Below are positions 10,919 to 22,900 of a stretch of DNA of 64,000 nt, one piece after another (within the stretch, counting starts at the first letter, position 1; every line of letters begins with the position of its first letter). The notes under the pieces are model-generated. The model ran no database searches and had not been told where the DNA came from. It saw only the letters and a program-made list of their open reading frames with translations. This DNA is from Bugula neritina. Lineage: Eukaryota; Bryozoa; Gymnolaemata; Cheilostomatida; Bugulidae. The position numbers and the translations under genes are program-made. The stretch is from assembly GCA_964035545.1 (NCBI GenBank), contig CAXIUT010000255.1, forward strand, positions 28,587 to 92,586, given 5' to 3'.

Positions 10919-12525
10919 ATGAAGGTAGTTGTAAACAAAGTTTCTTCAAGAGGAGCATCACCTCAAGGTTCTCCCAACAAAACTTAAAAGACATCATCAA
11001 CGACTGAACTCAAACAGGCTTTGTAGAAAATAAAGCAGACTCAAGTTGACGTCTTGAGGGTATTGAGAAGTTAGGCCGATAGTTCGAATTTTACTCATGG
11101 CTAGCTCAAACAAATGAGCGACAATATAGAGGTTGTTATTGGCTTATTCAGAGCATCACTAACGTTAATTTATTAAAGATAGCTGAAATAAATAAAATAA
11201 AAAATGAATTTCAGCATGAAAAAGAACAATATCAAAGATAATTAACCAATAAGGCTAAAAGAATCAATCGATTAGAGGAATAATTGGTTTACAAGAATAA
11301 TATTGAAGAATAACTTGGAAAAGAAAATAATAAACTAAAAGAGTAGATGAGAATTTTAGTTTAAGAGAAAAATATAAATAAAAGAAATGATAGTAAAAAT
11401 AATGAGTACTTAAAAGAAGAATTGAATGAAAAGATATAAAGTTTAAACAGATACAAGAAACAGGTATTACATATGGAATAGCTACAAAATCATTTGCAGG
11501 AAAAACTAGGTAGATAATAGAAGAGAACATCTGAGTATCGAAGTAATTATGAGAAAGCATAGAGGTAATCAAAAGAGTTAAAAAGATTATTATCTGAAAT
11601 GTAAAAGTAAAAGACCTAGAATGATATGAAATCAACAGAAAGATAGTATCAGATTCGTTTGGAAGGTTAAGAAGCTCTATCTTAGTCTATGACAAAGGCA
11701 GTTTCTAGTTTAAAGTTTTAAAATTCAAAACTTAAAGAAGATAAAGCTTTACTTCAGAACTATGCTAAAAATCTTTAAGAAAAAATAAAGGAACAGTTTT
11801 ATTCACAAAATTTAAAAGAATAAAAAGGAAATACTGCTTATTGGAATTAGTTTATTAGCTATATGGAATCTTTAGAAAAGGAGAGGAATAAAGTCAACTA
11901 GTAGAAGCTGAAGATATCTTAAATTATAGCTTCTTTCAGGTAAAATACTCAGAAGTCATAAGAGGGAAGAGTTAAACTGCTTCAAGATCAACTAGATTAG
12001 GTTCTAAGGATAAATTTTATTCTAAGAAAAGAGAACGATGAACTAAAGATAACAGTAGACAAACTTAAAATGGATGTTTAGTGCAAAAAGATGTAGAAAA
12101 GATAGATCTAAAGCAAGTTGACTTCTCAAAAGCTATTAATATAAAAAGAATAAAAGATAAACTCAACTTTAAGCTAAGAGTTAAATAAGCACAAAAAGAT
12201 GTGTGAATAGTATGAAAGGTAGAAATATTTATTTGAGTAGAAGTTGGGAGGATTAAAGTTGGTGATATAGAGCAATATGAATGATCACAGAACTGAAATA
12301 AAGCAGATGAATATTGATGCTAGTTCTCATCGTCAGTAGACAGGTCGTCTTTTAATGTAGATTCGAGATTTAAACTAGCGAATTTATAAATTGAACATCG
12401 TTTAGAAGTAAAATGACATGTTACGTAAAAATACAATCCATATGAACTCATCGATATCCCATCTTTGGCAGATAAAATAGGCAGAGTATGCCAATGTCAA
12501 TATGATTCTTGATCAATATAAATGA
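10919..12525 (+). CDS. Coiled-coil protein of unknown function
   Basis: join(10919..11131,11152..12525), 528 aa, one 20-nt intron. After an N-terminal Ser-rich stretch (SSRGASPQGSPNK) nearly the whole protein is heptad-patterned and rich in Glu, Lys, Asn and Leu, from about residue 75 to the end. No globular domain or transmembrane segment is visible. Such proteins in ciliates are often basal body, ciliary or cortical components, but nothing here proves it. It follows the helicase by 55 bp on the same strand and converges with the next gene (69 bp between stops). Confidence 0.75.
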
Positions 12526-12594
12526 TATTATTCTTCTTCATCTTTTATTATCATCATAATACTATTTCTATTGAATAAATGATATTAGTTATAA

Positions 12595-14292
12595 TCAATA
12601 TTTCCAGAGAGTGATGACTGTATCACTGCCTCCCATGCCAATCTACACGTCTGATAAAAAGGTCATAGTATTGATAGTATGCGAGTAGACATTGTTGTTT
12701 TATAGTCTTAGTAGAGGCTGTTGGAAGTTTCTGATATCGATGACCTTTATTATATTTTTATCGTTGAATATTATTGTATTTTAGTCGTATTTCAATATAC
12801 TTTGAATGCTGTATTCTATGGGATATTTTATCATTGCATTTTTTGTTTTACGGTAATCCCAAATTCTTAGCTATTTTAGTTATCCTCCTGATGCAAAAAA
12901 TTACGGTCTTATTTATGCTAAAGCATGTACTTATTTCTATTGGGTAAATACCTAGTCAAAACTACCTCGTATTACATCCCATATTCTTATGCTGCTATCA
13001 GCACCGCCTGATATAACATTTGGTCCAAATTTGCATAGACAATGCACTTTGCCTGAGGATCCTTTGAGTGTGAGTCTTTAGGAAGCAAAGTTTTTTTACT
13101 GAGGGTCGTGGTTTAGTCCCCAGAGACGAATCGACCAATCATAGGAACAGGTTAAAAAATGATACTAGTCTACTTGTAAAATATCTTTGACTGCTGACTC
13201 GTGGGCATCCATTTCCTTGACTACTTATTTTTAGACATTGATCAACCCGAGTTGTCCATTGGATTTACCAAAGATGAGTATTTATGGGTCTTCTTGTCCT
13301 TGTTCCTGGAAGGTGGACAGGGCGTAGGAGGGGAAGTCTAAAGGATATGATTTTTACGGGTTCATGGACACTCTGGTCCAAATGTTAATGCTTCTCCCGC
13401 CGGAAGTGGCAAAAATATGATTGTTATATCTGATTAGTTTTTATATGTTTTGAAAAGGCTAGTAGATAATTTTAGGATACAGCATTAGTGCTTTCATGTC
13501 TGATCCTATGACTGAGAGTATGCTTTGTTGATCGTCTCTGCTTTACTTGGTTCCTGGCTGTTTGAAGGATGTGATTTTCGGTTGGTTATCGTACCTTTAT
13601 ATGAGTTATTTGAAGGTATCGTGGGGACAGAACTAGTATTTGGGGAAGTCGTATCGTCTTTTGTAGAACCAGCCGAGTATGATTTAATTTTATTTTTTGT
13701 GGTGATTGATTTATTTTTTAAGTTTGTCTAAATTTCTATTGAACCTAAAAAGCAACTCTTCAGAGTAGAGGAAGTTGACTGACTGATCGACGTGGGGATG
13801 TTAGGTCCATAGTCCATTTTTGAAGTGTTAAATGAGTTGTACATATTATTTTTATGAATCTAGGTGTTTTTGAGCTTACTGATTGTATTTTTACCAGTAT
13901 TTTAGAATCTCATTTTCCAGTTAGTCCAGACAAGACGATATGGTGTGATTTACTTTTTCTATGTATAATTAGAAGTTTATTTTTTATTACTAGATTTTGT
14001 TTTTGAGGTATACTCTTTACTAGTTGAATTGGGTGGTTATTTTTTATTTGTAGAGGGATAGTTTGAGACTTTTTACGTTAGTTTTGGTGTAATCTTTTAG
14101 GTGGATTAGTTTATTAGTGACTTATTGTTTTACTTTCGACACTATCTTCTATTTGCATTTGTTGTCTAAATAAAACTTATGGTCGTGCTTGCTTATACAT
14201 AACTAACAGCCTATCCGTTTGTTGCAGTATTCGCCCAAACAAACTATCTATTACAAAAGATTGTGGACTGGACACTTAAGAATGTCGTTCAT
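12595..14292 (-). CDS. Zinc-finger (B-box-like), coiled-coil and WD40 repeat protein
   Basis: Single exon, 565 aa, ATG at 14292, TGA at 12597-12595. The N-terminus has a Cys/His cluster, CPVHN...CLGEYCNKRIGCELCISKHDHKFY (residues about 7-43), spaced like a B-box. A coiled coil of about 200 residues follows, then WD40 repeats: SINIWTRV, SIRLWGLN, SIRIWDVI, LRIWDYRK and ITLWKY. This order resembles the TRIM/RBCC layout without a RING. It is also common among ciliate WD proteins that act as scaffolds or ubiquitin-ligase adaptors; the substrate is unknown. A 69-nt G4T2 array lies 74 bp upstream of the start. Confidence 0.8.
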
Positions 14293-14365
14293 ATAGCTAT
14301 ATTAATTATATCAATATATCATATCATGTGATATCAACATTATATATGATAGTAAATGATGATAA

Positions 14366-14434
14366 GGGGTTGGGGTTGGGGTTGGGGTTGGGGTTGGGGT
14401 TGGGGTTGGGGTTGGGGTTGGGGTTGGGGTTGGG
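14366..14434 (+). repeat. Interstitial telomeric array (GGGGTT), 69 nt
   Basis: Eleven and a half perfect GGGGTT units beginning GGGG and ending GGG, in the spacer between a WD40 gene start and a TTLL gene stop. No paralogous copy exists here to show what it replaced. Confidence 0.95.
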
Positions 14435-14512
14435 ATAATATCAGCTATAATATAAGATACAATATCAGTTATAGTATCAGCTATAATATCAGCTATAACT
14501 ATAAATAACAGT

Positions 14513-16434
14513 TCATTCTTAATAGAAAAGTTAGAATTTGAGTGCGGCCAGTGAATCTGGAGGAAGTCTATGTTGCTATCGAGCAGGATAGTGATTATTG
14601 GGCGGAAGCAGTGGATCAACACAAAACCGGATGGTTTGTTCTATTAGTCCGGGAATGACTCTATCAAGTACGTGTGAGTTATTTTCGAAGCAAGGGTTGT
14701 TATTGATTTAAAGGAGCCAGACTCCGAAATCTTAATCTAGTATAAAATCCAAGCCAAAGAGTTCGAAATTGCAAGCTTTTCTCTCTGGGTCTATTTGTCC
14801 TTTGACTGATTTCAAGACAGACAAAGCGATTTCTTTCATTTTGGGCACTATTCTTTCATAGATAGAATACTCACCATGTTATAAATTTAAATATTTTTGA
14901 AGGTCCCCGTATGATAGCTTATTCCCTGGCTAGTATTTGCTATACTCTTATGATTCGATTTGAATGCGTCGTTGGTCAGGTGGATGTATTTGTTGCTTAG
15001 CCAGGCGTGCTGTTGCTCGTTGAATTGGTTTTTGAATTTCTTTGCTAAAGGGTTTCTGCAAGTTATCTTTGTTACAAAGTTGTATTTCAGGCTGCTCGTG
15101 CGAATATAGCCCTACCTGTACCAAAAAGCTTTGAGGGAGCCGTTGATGCAGGTCAGAAGCATGTAGTGTCTGATATCGAATTTTCTATTGTGATAGAGTA
15201 GAGGATTTTATAGATATGATTGTACTATAAAAGTCCATTTCTAGTGGTTATCTTACCATCTTTATTTTAGCCTTTTGAGAACTTTGCCTCCAGGTAGTAT
15301 CTCTATCCCTTCTGCTCTACAACTTCTCTCTCCTGGCTTTATGATCCATAGCTTTTTTGGATCGACTTCTACGACGTGTTTGAAGAAATCTACTTGATTG
15401 CCTTATAGATTTTAGAAATGGAAACTTCTGGGAATGATGTTGAAGGGATTTTCGTCAATTACGTCTTAATAATAGGTTTGTATATTTTTAAGTAGATGTT
15501 TTTTGGTTGTGAAGGATTGAGTTCCTTGGATGTGGTTGGTTATTAACTAGAAGTGAAAAGGTTTTGCAAATATGGTATGATCTTAGGGTGTGAGTAATTG
15601 TTACACTGTTGATGACTGTTATTCTGTCATTATTTTGCAATTTAGTTTGTGTCGATTGGATGTGAGTTCTTTTCTGAATTAAAATATTTTTGAACAGACC
15701 AAAGATTACCTGTCCATCTTTATCTACTATTTTTTGTTATTTTTATTTTTATCTTTTGATATTGATTTTTGTAGTTAGAAGAGATGTTGATTTTCGAGCT
15801 GGGTCCAATAGAGTTGACAACTTTATTTATCAGAAACAACTTATAGCCAGAATCGTCTTCTTAATAATTATTTTATCAATTAGTGATTATTACCTCTACC
15901 AACATATACTCTATACTTTTTGATTGGTGTTTAAACTGGCAATAAGCTCAAATCGATATATAGTCCATTAGAATAATTTACCTTATAAAGGTAATCTAAA
16001 AATATCTTCAATTTTATCTTATAATCTCCCTAGTAATCGACAGGATTAAAACTCATCACACGATGATGCTATCTCTTGCGGGCAGACACTATTGATCTGT
16101 TTGAATTATTTACATTTGTTCTTGTTGTTTTGGCGCTGTGAATTCTTTTTGGAGTTAGCCTGTTGTCCAGGTCGTAGGCTGTAGAGGGTCGTTTTGATGG
16201 TTGTTAGGCTCTTTTTCCGACTAGACCTTAACATGTTAGATAGTTAAAAATCTTTTATTTTGGGTGGACTTTATCTGCCTGAATATACTACTGTTGCTCT
16301 TCTTTTATCTCTTACATTGTGAGCGCTTTGTGATCTTTTGAAAGTTTTTTCTTTTATGTTTTTTATTTTTATTTTTATTTTTGATTTATCTTTTTATATT
16401 TTACATGGCGACCCAATAAGACTGATTTTTCCAT
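14513..16434 (-). CDS. Tubulin tyrosine ligase-like protein (TTLL)
   Basis: complement(join(14513..14847,14871..16434)), 632 aa, one 23-nt intron. The N-terminal 200 residues are Lys/Glu-rich and unstructured. The TTL domain then begins YRVYVGRGNNHELIKELLRR and runs through ITNHIQGTQSFTTK, IIKPGERSCRAEGIEI (ATP-grasp Lys and Arg), FDIRHYMLLT, HLTNDA and FGLDFILDEDFGVWLLEINNNP. These are the ATP-grasp signatures of TTLL enzymes, which ligate Glu or Gly to tubulin tails on cilia and cortical microtubules. Which amino acid is added cannot be read from these motifs. I chose ATG 16434 because the frame is open from it and the conserved GRGNN block lies upstream of the next good ATG. Confidence 0.88.
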
Positions 16435-16708
16435 TATTTTAAGTAGATAGCCATTCCTAGACAAGTTATTATTTTGATGGAGTATGCAGATGATGATATC
16501 GAATAGCTGATGGTTCTATATGAGCTTATTGTAAATATTTAGAATATTGTGAAGTAGTTTTGATGGCTTTACCTTTATCTTTTATTACTAGTTATAATCT
16601 ACAAGCTGGTTGTTTGATTTTCATCTTGATCTTTATCTATCTATTTTATATGTTAAAATTATCAAATTATTTATATTCTATGTTATTCATATTGATGATT
16701 ATCTATGC

Positions 16709-18660
16709 TCATATCACTTTTGCACTTAGTATTTTTACGTTTATAAGTGGTTTTTAGGATTTATCGGTCTTTAGTTTGTTTATTTCGCAAGCTGTCTCGA
16801 TCCCTTTGATTACTCGGCCGAAAATTGTGTGTTTGTTGTCTAGCCATGGACAGGCAATCACTGTTATAAAGAATTGAGAGCCATTGGTGTTGTGACCTCG
16901 ATTGGCCATGGCAAGGACATATGGACGGTCAAATCGGTATCTTTATGGCCTGAGTTAGTCTTCAAAAGTGCCTCCCCAAATAGACTATCCTCCTGTTCCA
17001 TCTCCTCTCGGGCAACCACTCTGGATCATGAAGCCTTTGACTGATCGATGGAAGATCATTCCATTGTAGTATCCTTTTTTGGTCAGTTTTATGAAGTTTT
17101 AACATGTTTTTGGACAGTCTTATAGGTAAAGTAGAACATGTATGTCTCCCATAGTTGTTTGAAGGACTACTTAATTTTGTTTTTAGATGATTTTAGGTTG
17201 AGTAACAGTCAATGACTATTCTTTTGTATGTTTTTAGTTGATGATATCTCTGACTACGACAACTTCTGACTCGAGCTAGGGTGTTCTTCTGGAGAAGAGA
17301 TAGAATCTTCCTCTTCTGAAGGCTGTGGCTATTATGAGAGGATCAGAAGCTTTTCTTTATCCATGTATGTTGGCATTTCCATTGGGATTTCTCATTTGTT
17401 TACCTTGGTAGACACAAACTCGAACAAATCTTTCAGTTTATTTTTTACCAATAACTCTTTATATACATTTATTAAAAGTGAATATATTTTAATTCCATGA
17501 AATGAGCTATAAATAACTAATCTTTATGATTAATCGGGGTTGGGGTTGGGGTTGGGGTTGGGGTTGGGGTTGGGGTTGGGGTTGGGGTTGGGGTTGGGTT
17601 TTCTTTTAGTATTCATGTTCGTCTAAACTGAACATGGCGTGTTAAGGATGGGAGCTATCTTATTGAATCTTTATCGTTTATTTTATGTTTTATGATATTT
17701 CGTGTAGTAATTTACCTGTTTTTAAGCTGAATATTCTTATTATTTTATCTTTTAGAAGTACTGCTAGATAGTTTCCTGAAGGACTTATGTTTAATGACAA
17801 AGGGATGCTATTGGCTTTAAGCAATTTGAGAAAATCTGTTTATATTTTGCATTTGTAGGCTAGATGGGTTGGAAAGTCAAATGTATTTGGATTCCATACT
17901 TCAATAAAGGCTCTTTAATCTATTGATATACAAATATTCAAATTCCAATTCATTTTGATAAATCTAATGGGATGCTTATGGAAAGATACCATATTTATTA
18001 CATGAGTATCTTATTTTTTAGTATCAATTTATTCTTTTTCATCGAGTTGGTTGCCTATTATCTCCTAATCATCTTATATCTCTTCAGTAGGAGAAGATTA
18101 AGGATCAATTATCCATATTTTACCTGTCTTCTCTTAACTTATCGCTATTAAAGACCAATCTTTTGATTATTGAGATATAAATTAACAACAACTAGGAACA
18201 AAATTCAACTTTAGCGATAGTTTTAGGTCGCAGTTGAGAATATCAAATATTTTTAAGGTTTTATCCAATCCTACAGTACAAAGTAAATCATGATTTTTAG
18301 ATAAAGAAGAGCCAGTGATAAGACCGCTATGAGCTTTAAAATTTTTAGTAAATTATACAAGGTTGAATACTTTTTTCCAGAACTTGATATGTCCATCAAC
18401 GCTGAAAGTGATCAGCACATCTGTTTTAGAGGAACAAATGACGTTGTTGATAGTTTATCTGTGCATTAAACTGATTTAGTAGAGATCTGAGGAGGGAAGT
18501 CCATCCAAAAGAAGTTCTTGGTAGTCCACTTGATAGCATTAAATATACTTTTTTGGAGTTTACGAGTATCAGGTCCAATGATTTATTCTTCTTATGTTTG
18601 AAGAGGTCTTTTTTTAGACTATGGGTCATTTGGTACCTCTTTCTCTTATTATTTTTGCAT
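16709..18660 (-). CDS. PPWD1: PPWD1: WD40 and cyclophilin-type prolyl isomerase
   Basis: ATG 18660, one 20-nt intron (18529-18548), TGA 16711-16709; formally open for 643 aa. The N-terminus is acidic. WD40 repeats follow ([40 protein letters not shown]). Then comes the linker [17 protein letters not shown] and a complete cyclophilin domain: [55 protein letters not shown]1 is a spliceosome-associated isomerase. A 63-nt telomeric array at 17536-17598 lies inside the gene and reads as Pro-Gln repeats. It seems to replace about 20 conserved residues. Just downstream, homology ([17 protein letters not shown]) runs in another frame for about 20 codons before rejoining, so the copy may be damaged or mis-assembled. 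Confidence 0.88.
17536..17598 (+). repeat. Interstitial telomeric array (GGGGTT), 63 nt, inside PPWD1
   Basis: Ten and a half GGGGTT units, starting GGGG and ending GGG. On the coding (minus) strand it reads CCC CAA, that is Pro-Gln, and the overall frame stays open across it. Confidence 0.95.
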
Positions 18661-18870
18661 TAAATAATTACTATCTAAATGATATGAACTAATTGTTTAA
18701 TATTTAACTTATTTATAAAACAAAATATCACTTTTATTACTTGTCTTAACTATTTATCTTTTAATGAGATAGTTTTTAATTTTATTTATATTTTTTTTAT
18801 GGAATTTTGAATTTTATTTTGATGTTTTTCTTTTACTTCAATTTATTTTAATCAATAGCACTATTAACTC

Positions 18871-19891
18871 TCATATATTCCTATCCAATTTGTCTCTTGC
18901 TACTAGTTATTCTATAATATTCTAAATAATATCACAAATACCTTACTGCATGAGTTGATAATAATATTAGTAATTAGGTCTGCTTTAAAATTACATCTCT
19001 TGAATTGAATCCTTTATTTTTAAGAGACATAATGGTAATTTATCACCTTATTTTATCAAATTTGATATATTAGTTGATGATTTTATTTTGCCTATTTTCT
19101 AATAGGACGTTTCTTTTGATTACTGGGTCTAGTTATCTGGGACATCTTTGCGTAGGACTTGGCTTTCCCATGGTAGCTTTTTCACTAAATAGATTATCAT
19201 ATATATCCAGGACTAGAGATCATCTCTTCTGGATAGTTATAGTCCTTCGTGCATATGGTTGCTGCAAAAGATGGGAGTTCCTACCATTTTTTTATTATTT
19301 TTGAGGTTGATGTGATGATTATCTTTTTTTAGATATTGTTTGCAAAGACCAAGATCAATCATGTATATTTTAGCCCTTTTGTTATCTAGTTACTATTGTT
19401 TCATCATGAAGTTACTTGGTTTTACATCTCTGTAGACATAGCCTATTTGATGTAGTTGTTATATGCACTTTAAGGTGTTGAACATCAAGAGCAGAAGGAC
19501 ATCTTTGGGTATTTTATTTGATAATCTAGCATTGCATAGATCCTCAGTTAATAGAGAGATACTTGTAAGGTGAAGTCTAATTTTTACATTACCATAAATG
19601 AAAAATATTATTTTTAGCAATACTAGTAAACTTTTGGAAAGGCAAATCCAACAAAATTTATTTTTTATTTTAGGTTATTTGTTATATTTTATTGTGCTAG
19701 GGATTTGAAGAGAGAATATTCGAGTGAGATCATTGGTTTTACTGTGGTGATATTTTACTAAATTATTTTAAGGTTACTGTTTTGATTGCATAGATTTGAT
19801 TGCTATTTTATGTCATGAAAATTTTTCCAAATGAGCCTTAACCTATTTTTTATTTTATTTTATATGTGCCGATGTATTCTTCTTACTCCAT
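18871..19891 (-). CDS. Casein kinase 1-like Ser/Thr protein kinase
   Basis: complement(join(18871..19544,19565..19757,19778..19891)), 326 aa, two 20-nt introns. Glycine loop KIGEGSFGKIF (both Glu are TAA), VAIK-type lysine in YAIKT, hinge FSFMVMEKLDF, catalytic loop YVYRDVKPSNFMM, DLG in IDLGLCKQY, then GTPIFCSNHMHEGLELSRRDDLESWIYM. The block SRRDDLES is diagnostic of the CK1 superfamily, and its Glu is a TAG. The catalytic loop Asp and Lys are kept (RDVKPSN). CK1 kinases act in membrane traffic, DNA repair and ciliary regulation, so a specific role cannot be given. The C-terminal tail is Glu/Asn-rich. Confidence 0.88.
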
Positions 19892-19992
19892 TTTATATAG
19901 TTAAAAATATATATAGAATAACATTCAAATTAAAGATGATTAATATCAATAAATAAGTGATAAAAATATATTAAATGCATTGTGATAGTTGA

Positions 19993-22900
19993 TCATTCAT
20001 TGTACTAAGTCTGGTCTGCGATTTATGCGAATTTGTTGAAGATTTGTTCGACTGAAGCCTGCTTAATAGTATACTGTTGAATTCCGAAAGATTCTTTTTC
20101 TTTCTAGAAGAACGAGAACATCTTCCCGATATTAGGCTTTCCTCTTATCTTTAGTCGAATAAAAGTCTGTAGTCTCTATAACTCTTCAACATCGCCACCT
20201 AGTAGTTTCTTCAACTCGTCTGTTACCTTTCTTAGCATTGCACAAATATGCAGATACTCAACTACGGTGTAGACTTAGATTTATTTTCTTGCCTTAAGAG
20301 TGAAGTAGATGTAATTGCCTGCTCCTTTCTCAGAAATGCCTAACCTATCTTCAGGCTAAGCTTTGTAGGTTTAAAGGAAGTTATCAAGCTGTGAGTCTTT
20401 TATGATCTGAGGCTCTATCCTTCTGGCTCTCATTATCTAAAGTAGATTCCTTTTCTAAGGGTTTTTCAGTTTTAGTTAGACTTCAAGACCTTCTCCATAC
20501 TTGTTCTTTATGTGTTGAGCAGTGCCAATACACTGGAAATTGCCTTTTACCATGATACCTAGTCTTGAAGAAAGAGCTTCAGCTTACTACATTGAGTGAG
20601 TGGTTAGAACAACTGTTGCATCTTTATTCTGAGTGGCTACTCTAGCTATAACTCTCCACATAAAGCGTCTTGCTCGAGGATCCATTCCTGTGGATGGTTC
20701 ATCAAGAAAGACTATCCGAGGATTGCCAATCATAGCCATAGCTACTGACAGTTTACGTTTGTTTCCTCCTGATAAAGTGCCTGATAGCTTGTCAGCGTAT
20801 TAAGTCAAATCGAGTTCTTCTATTTTCCTGTTGATAGCGGCTTAACTGTTCTCTTGAGATAGAGATTTCAAGTCATAGAAGAGTTCTAGTTGTTATTTGA
20901 CTGTCAGATTTTCAATTAAGGCATCGAATTGAGGACAATAGCCTAAGTCTTATCGAACTAGGTCGATGTTATCACTGATTCTCAACCCTTTGAAGTAGCT
21001 TTAGCCTGCAGTCGATGAAACTTAGCCTGCTAGCATCTTGAAAGTAGTTGTTTTGCCTGCTCCATTGATGCCAAGTAAACCAAAAACTTATCCTCTTTTG
21101 ACTCCAAAGGAAAGATTATCAACAGCTACTTTGTGCTTTTTAGGTCCATCAACCAGATATACTTTTCTGAGTTCTTTCGATAAAATTTAGTAGTCAGAAG
21201 GATTGGCAGCAATAGCTGTTTAGTTTTATCTTTTTACATCCTATTCTGCAATAACTTCTGTATCTGTAATTTATGCCTCAGAACGAGAGAGACATCTCAT
21301 GCAAGACTATGTATTTTGTAGCTTTTAGATCACAAGAAGAAGAATAAAGAATAGTACACTTTGTATCGCTAGGAATAATATAGGCGCCAATGCTATTTCA
21401 GTGTCAAATGTTTACATTGTTTTTCCGTTATTTTAATTTTGACCATATATATTAACACTTCCAGTGTTAATGATTCCTTATCCGAAAGCAAAAGAAGGGT
21501 AGATTCGGAAGATCCAAGAAAGAGCTCTTCCGACTGAGTTTGAACTTTAGATAACTCTGAGGACGAAAGTGAAGATAGGTAATAGTCCTCCAAGAGTAAA
21601 AGTGATAAAATAGTAGGCTGCTTGTGCATTTCCATAGTCTTTGTAAATAAAAGCTGCCATATATGTGAAAGAAATATAAGATAGTCCATAAAAAATAAAG
21701 AGAAGCCAAGTCGCTGCAAAGGCTGATCCTTCTGTAATAGATTATATGGCCATAGCTTTTGCTATTCCAATGCCAATAGATGCTACTATGAAATAAAGGA
21801 CAAAATCATAGATGAAGTTTGCTGTCCAGTAAGCAGAAATGCTCATTCCACTAACTATTTGTTGATGTTTCGACCTATCTTATCTTTCTTTGACTATGAA
21901 AGATATGATGGAAGCAAACTTGAAAGCCAAAGCAATTGAGAAGATGAAAGAAGCAAAGAATCCTGAGATAGCGTTATTAATCTGTAGTTGTTGGAATGTT
22001 CTTGGCATTGGATGGTTTGATACTGAGATTGTTACTGATCTGCCAAGATTTTGATTTAAAATAGTTTAAGATGCTAGACTACCTAAGAAAAATGGACTTG
22101 TAGGACTACGAGTATGGACTAGAGTATTGTACTGATAGATAGTGTTTGCCCCACTTGTAGTTGTTGCATCAGCAAAGAAGACACCTCCTTTGAGAGTCGA
22201 TTGAGCTTGTTTTTTTGGGAAAAGAAAGTTCTTATCGAAAGTAGCTGCAGTTGTATCAGTAGTGTCAGCCTGTACTGATATTTTAGATCCATATTTTCCA
22301 TTGAGATATGTTTCTATATTGGTTGCTCTACTAGAAACATCTGCTCCGATAGGTACTACTACTGGATTTTGTTAACCTAGATAAGTGTCCAAGTCCATTG
22401 TTTGTTACGGGTAATCTACAATAAATGATACTCTAAGTAAGAAAAGAGCAAGAAGAATGATGATAAAGGGTAAAACAAGTTCAAAGATAAAGCTTTTGAT
22501 GTCTCTTAAAATTACTCTTAGTCTTTTCAAGAAAGTGGCTTTGAAATGAATCCAGAATTTTAAAAGACAGCCTTCTTATCTTGGTATCCGATCAAAATCA
22601 ACTATTGTTGCTTAACTGTCGATCATCTTCTCATTTGAATATTCCTATTTTTTATTTGATATTAATTGGTTTTATTTGAGTTTCATTGGACTTCCTTGCC
22701 TTCTTGGACTTGATTACTTGCTTTTGACTTAAATGATTTAATTTTCAATGAGTTAGTTAGCCTTTTAATGTTTTTCTTTTCTATTTTGTTCTACTTAAGC
22801 TCCTACATTCAGAAAAACTTCTTCAAGTGTTGTTATACTGATGCCATATTCAAGGTATCTTAGAGTGTTTTTTTTATCATCAAGTTATGCGAACATGTTC

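Noticed and set aside
14311-14622. Minus-strand ORF with Thr-Pro repeats
   Set aside because: It is a frame of the telomeric array plus flanking spacer and TTLL 3' end.
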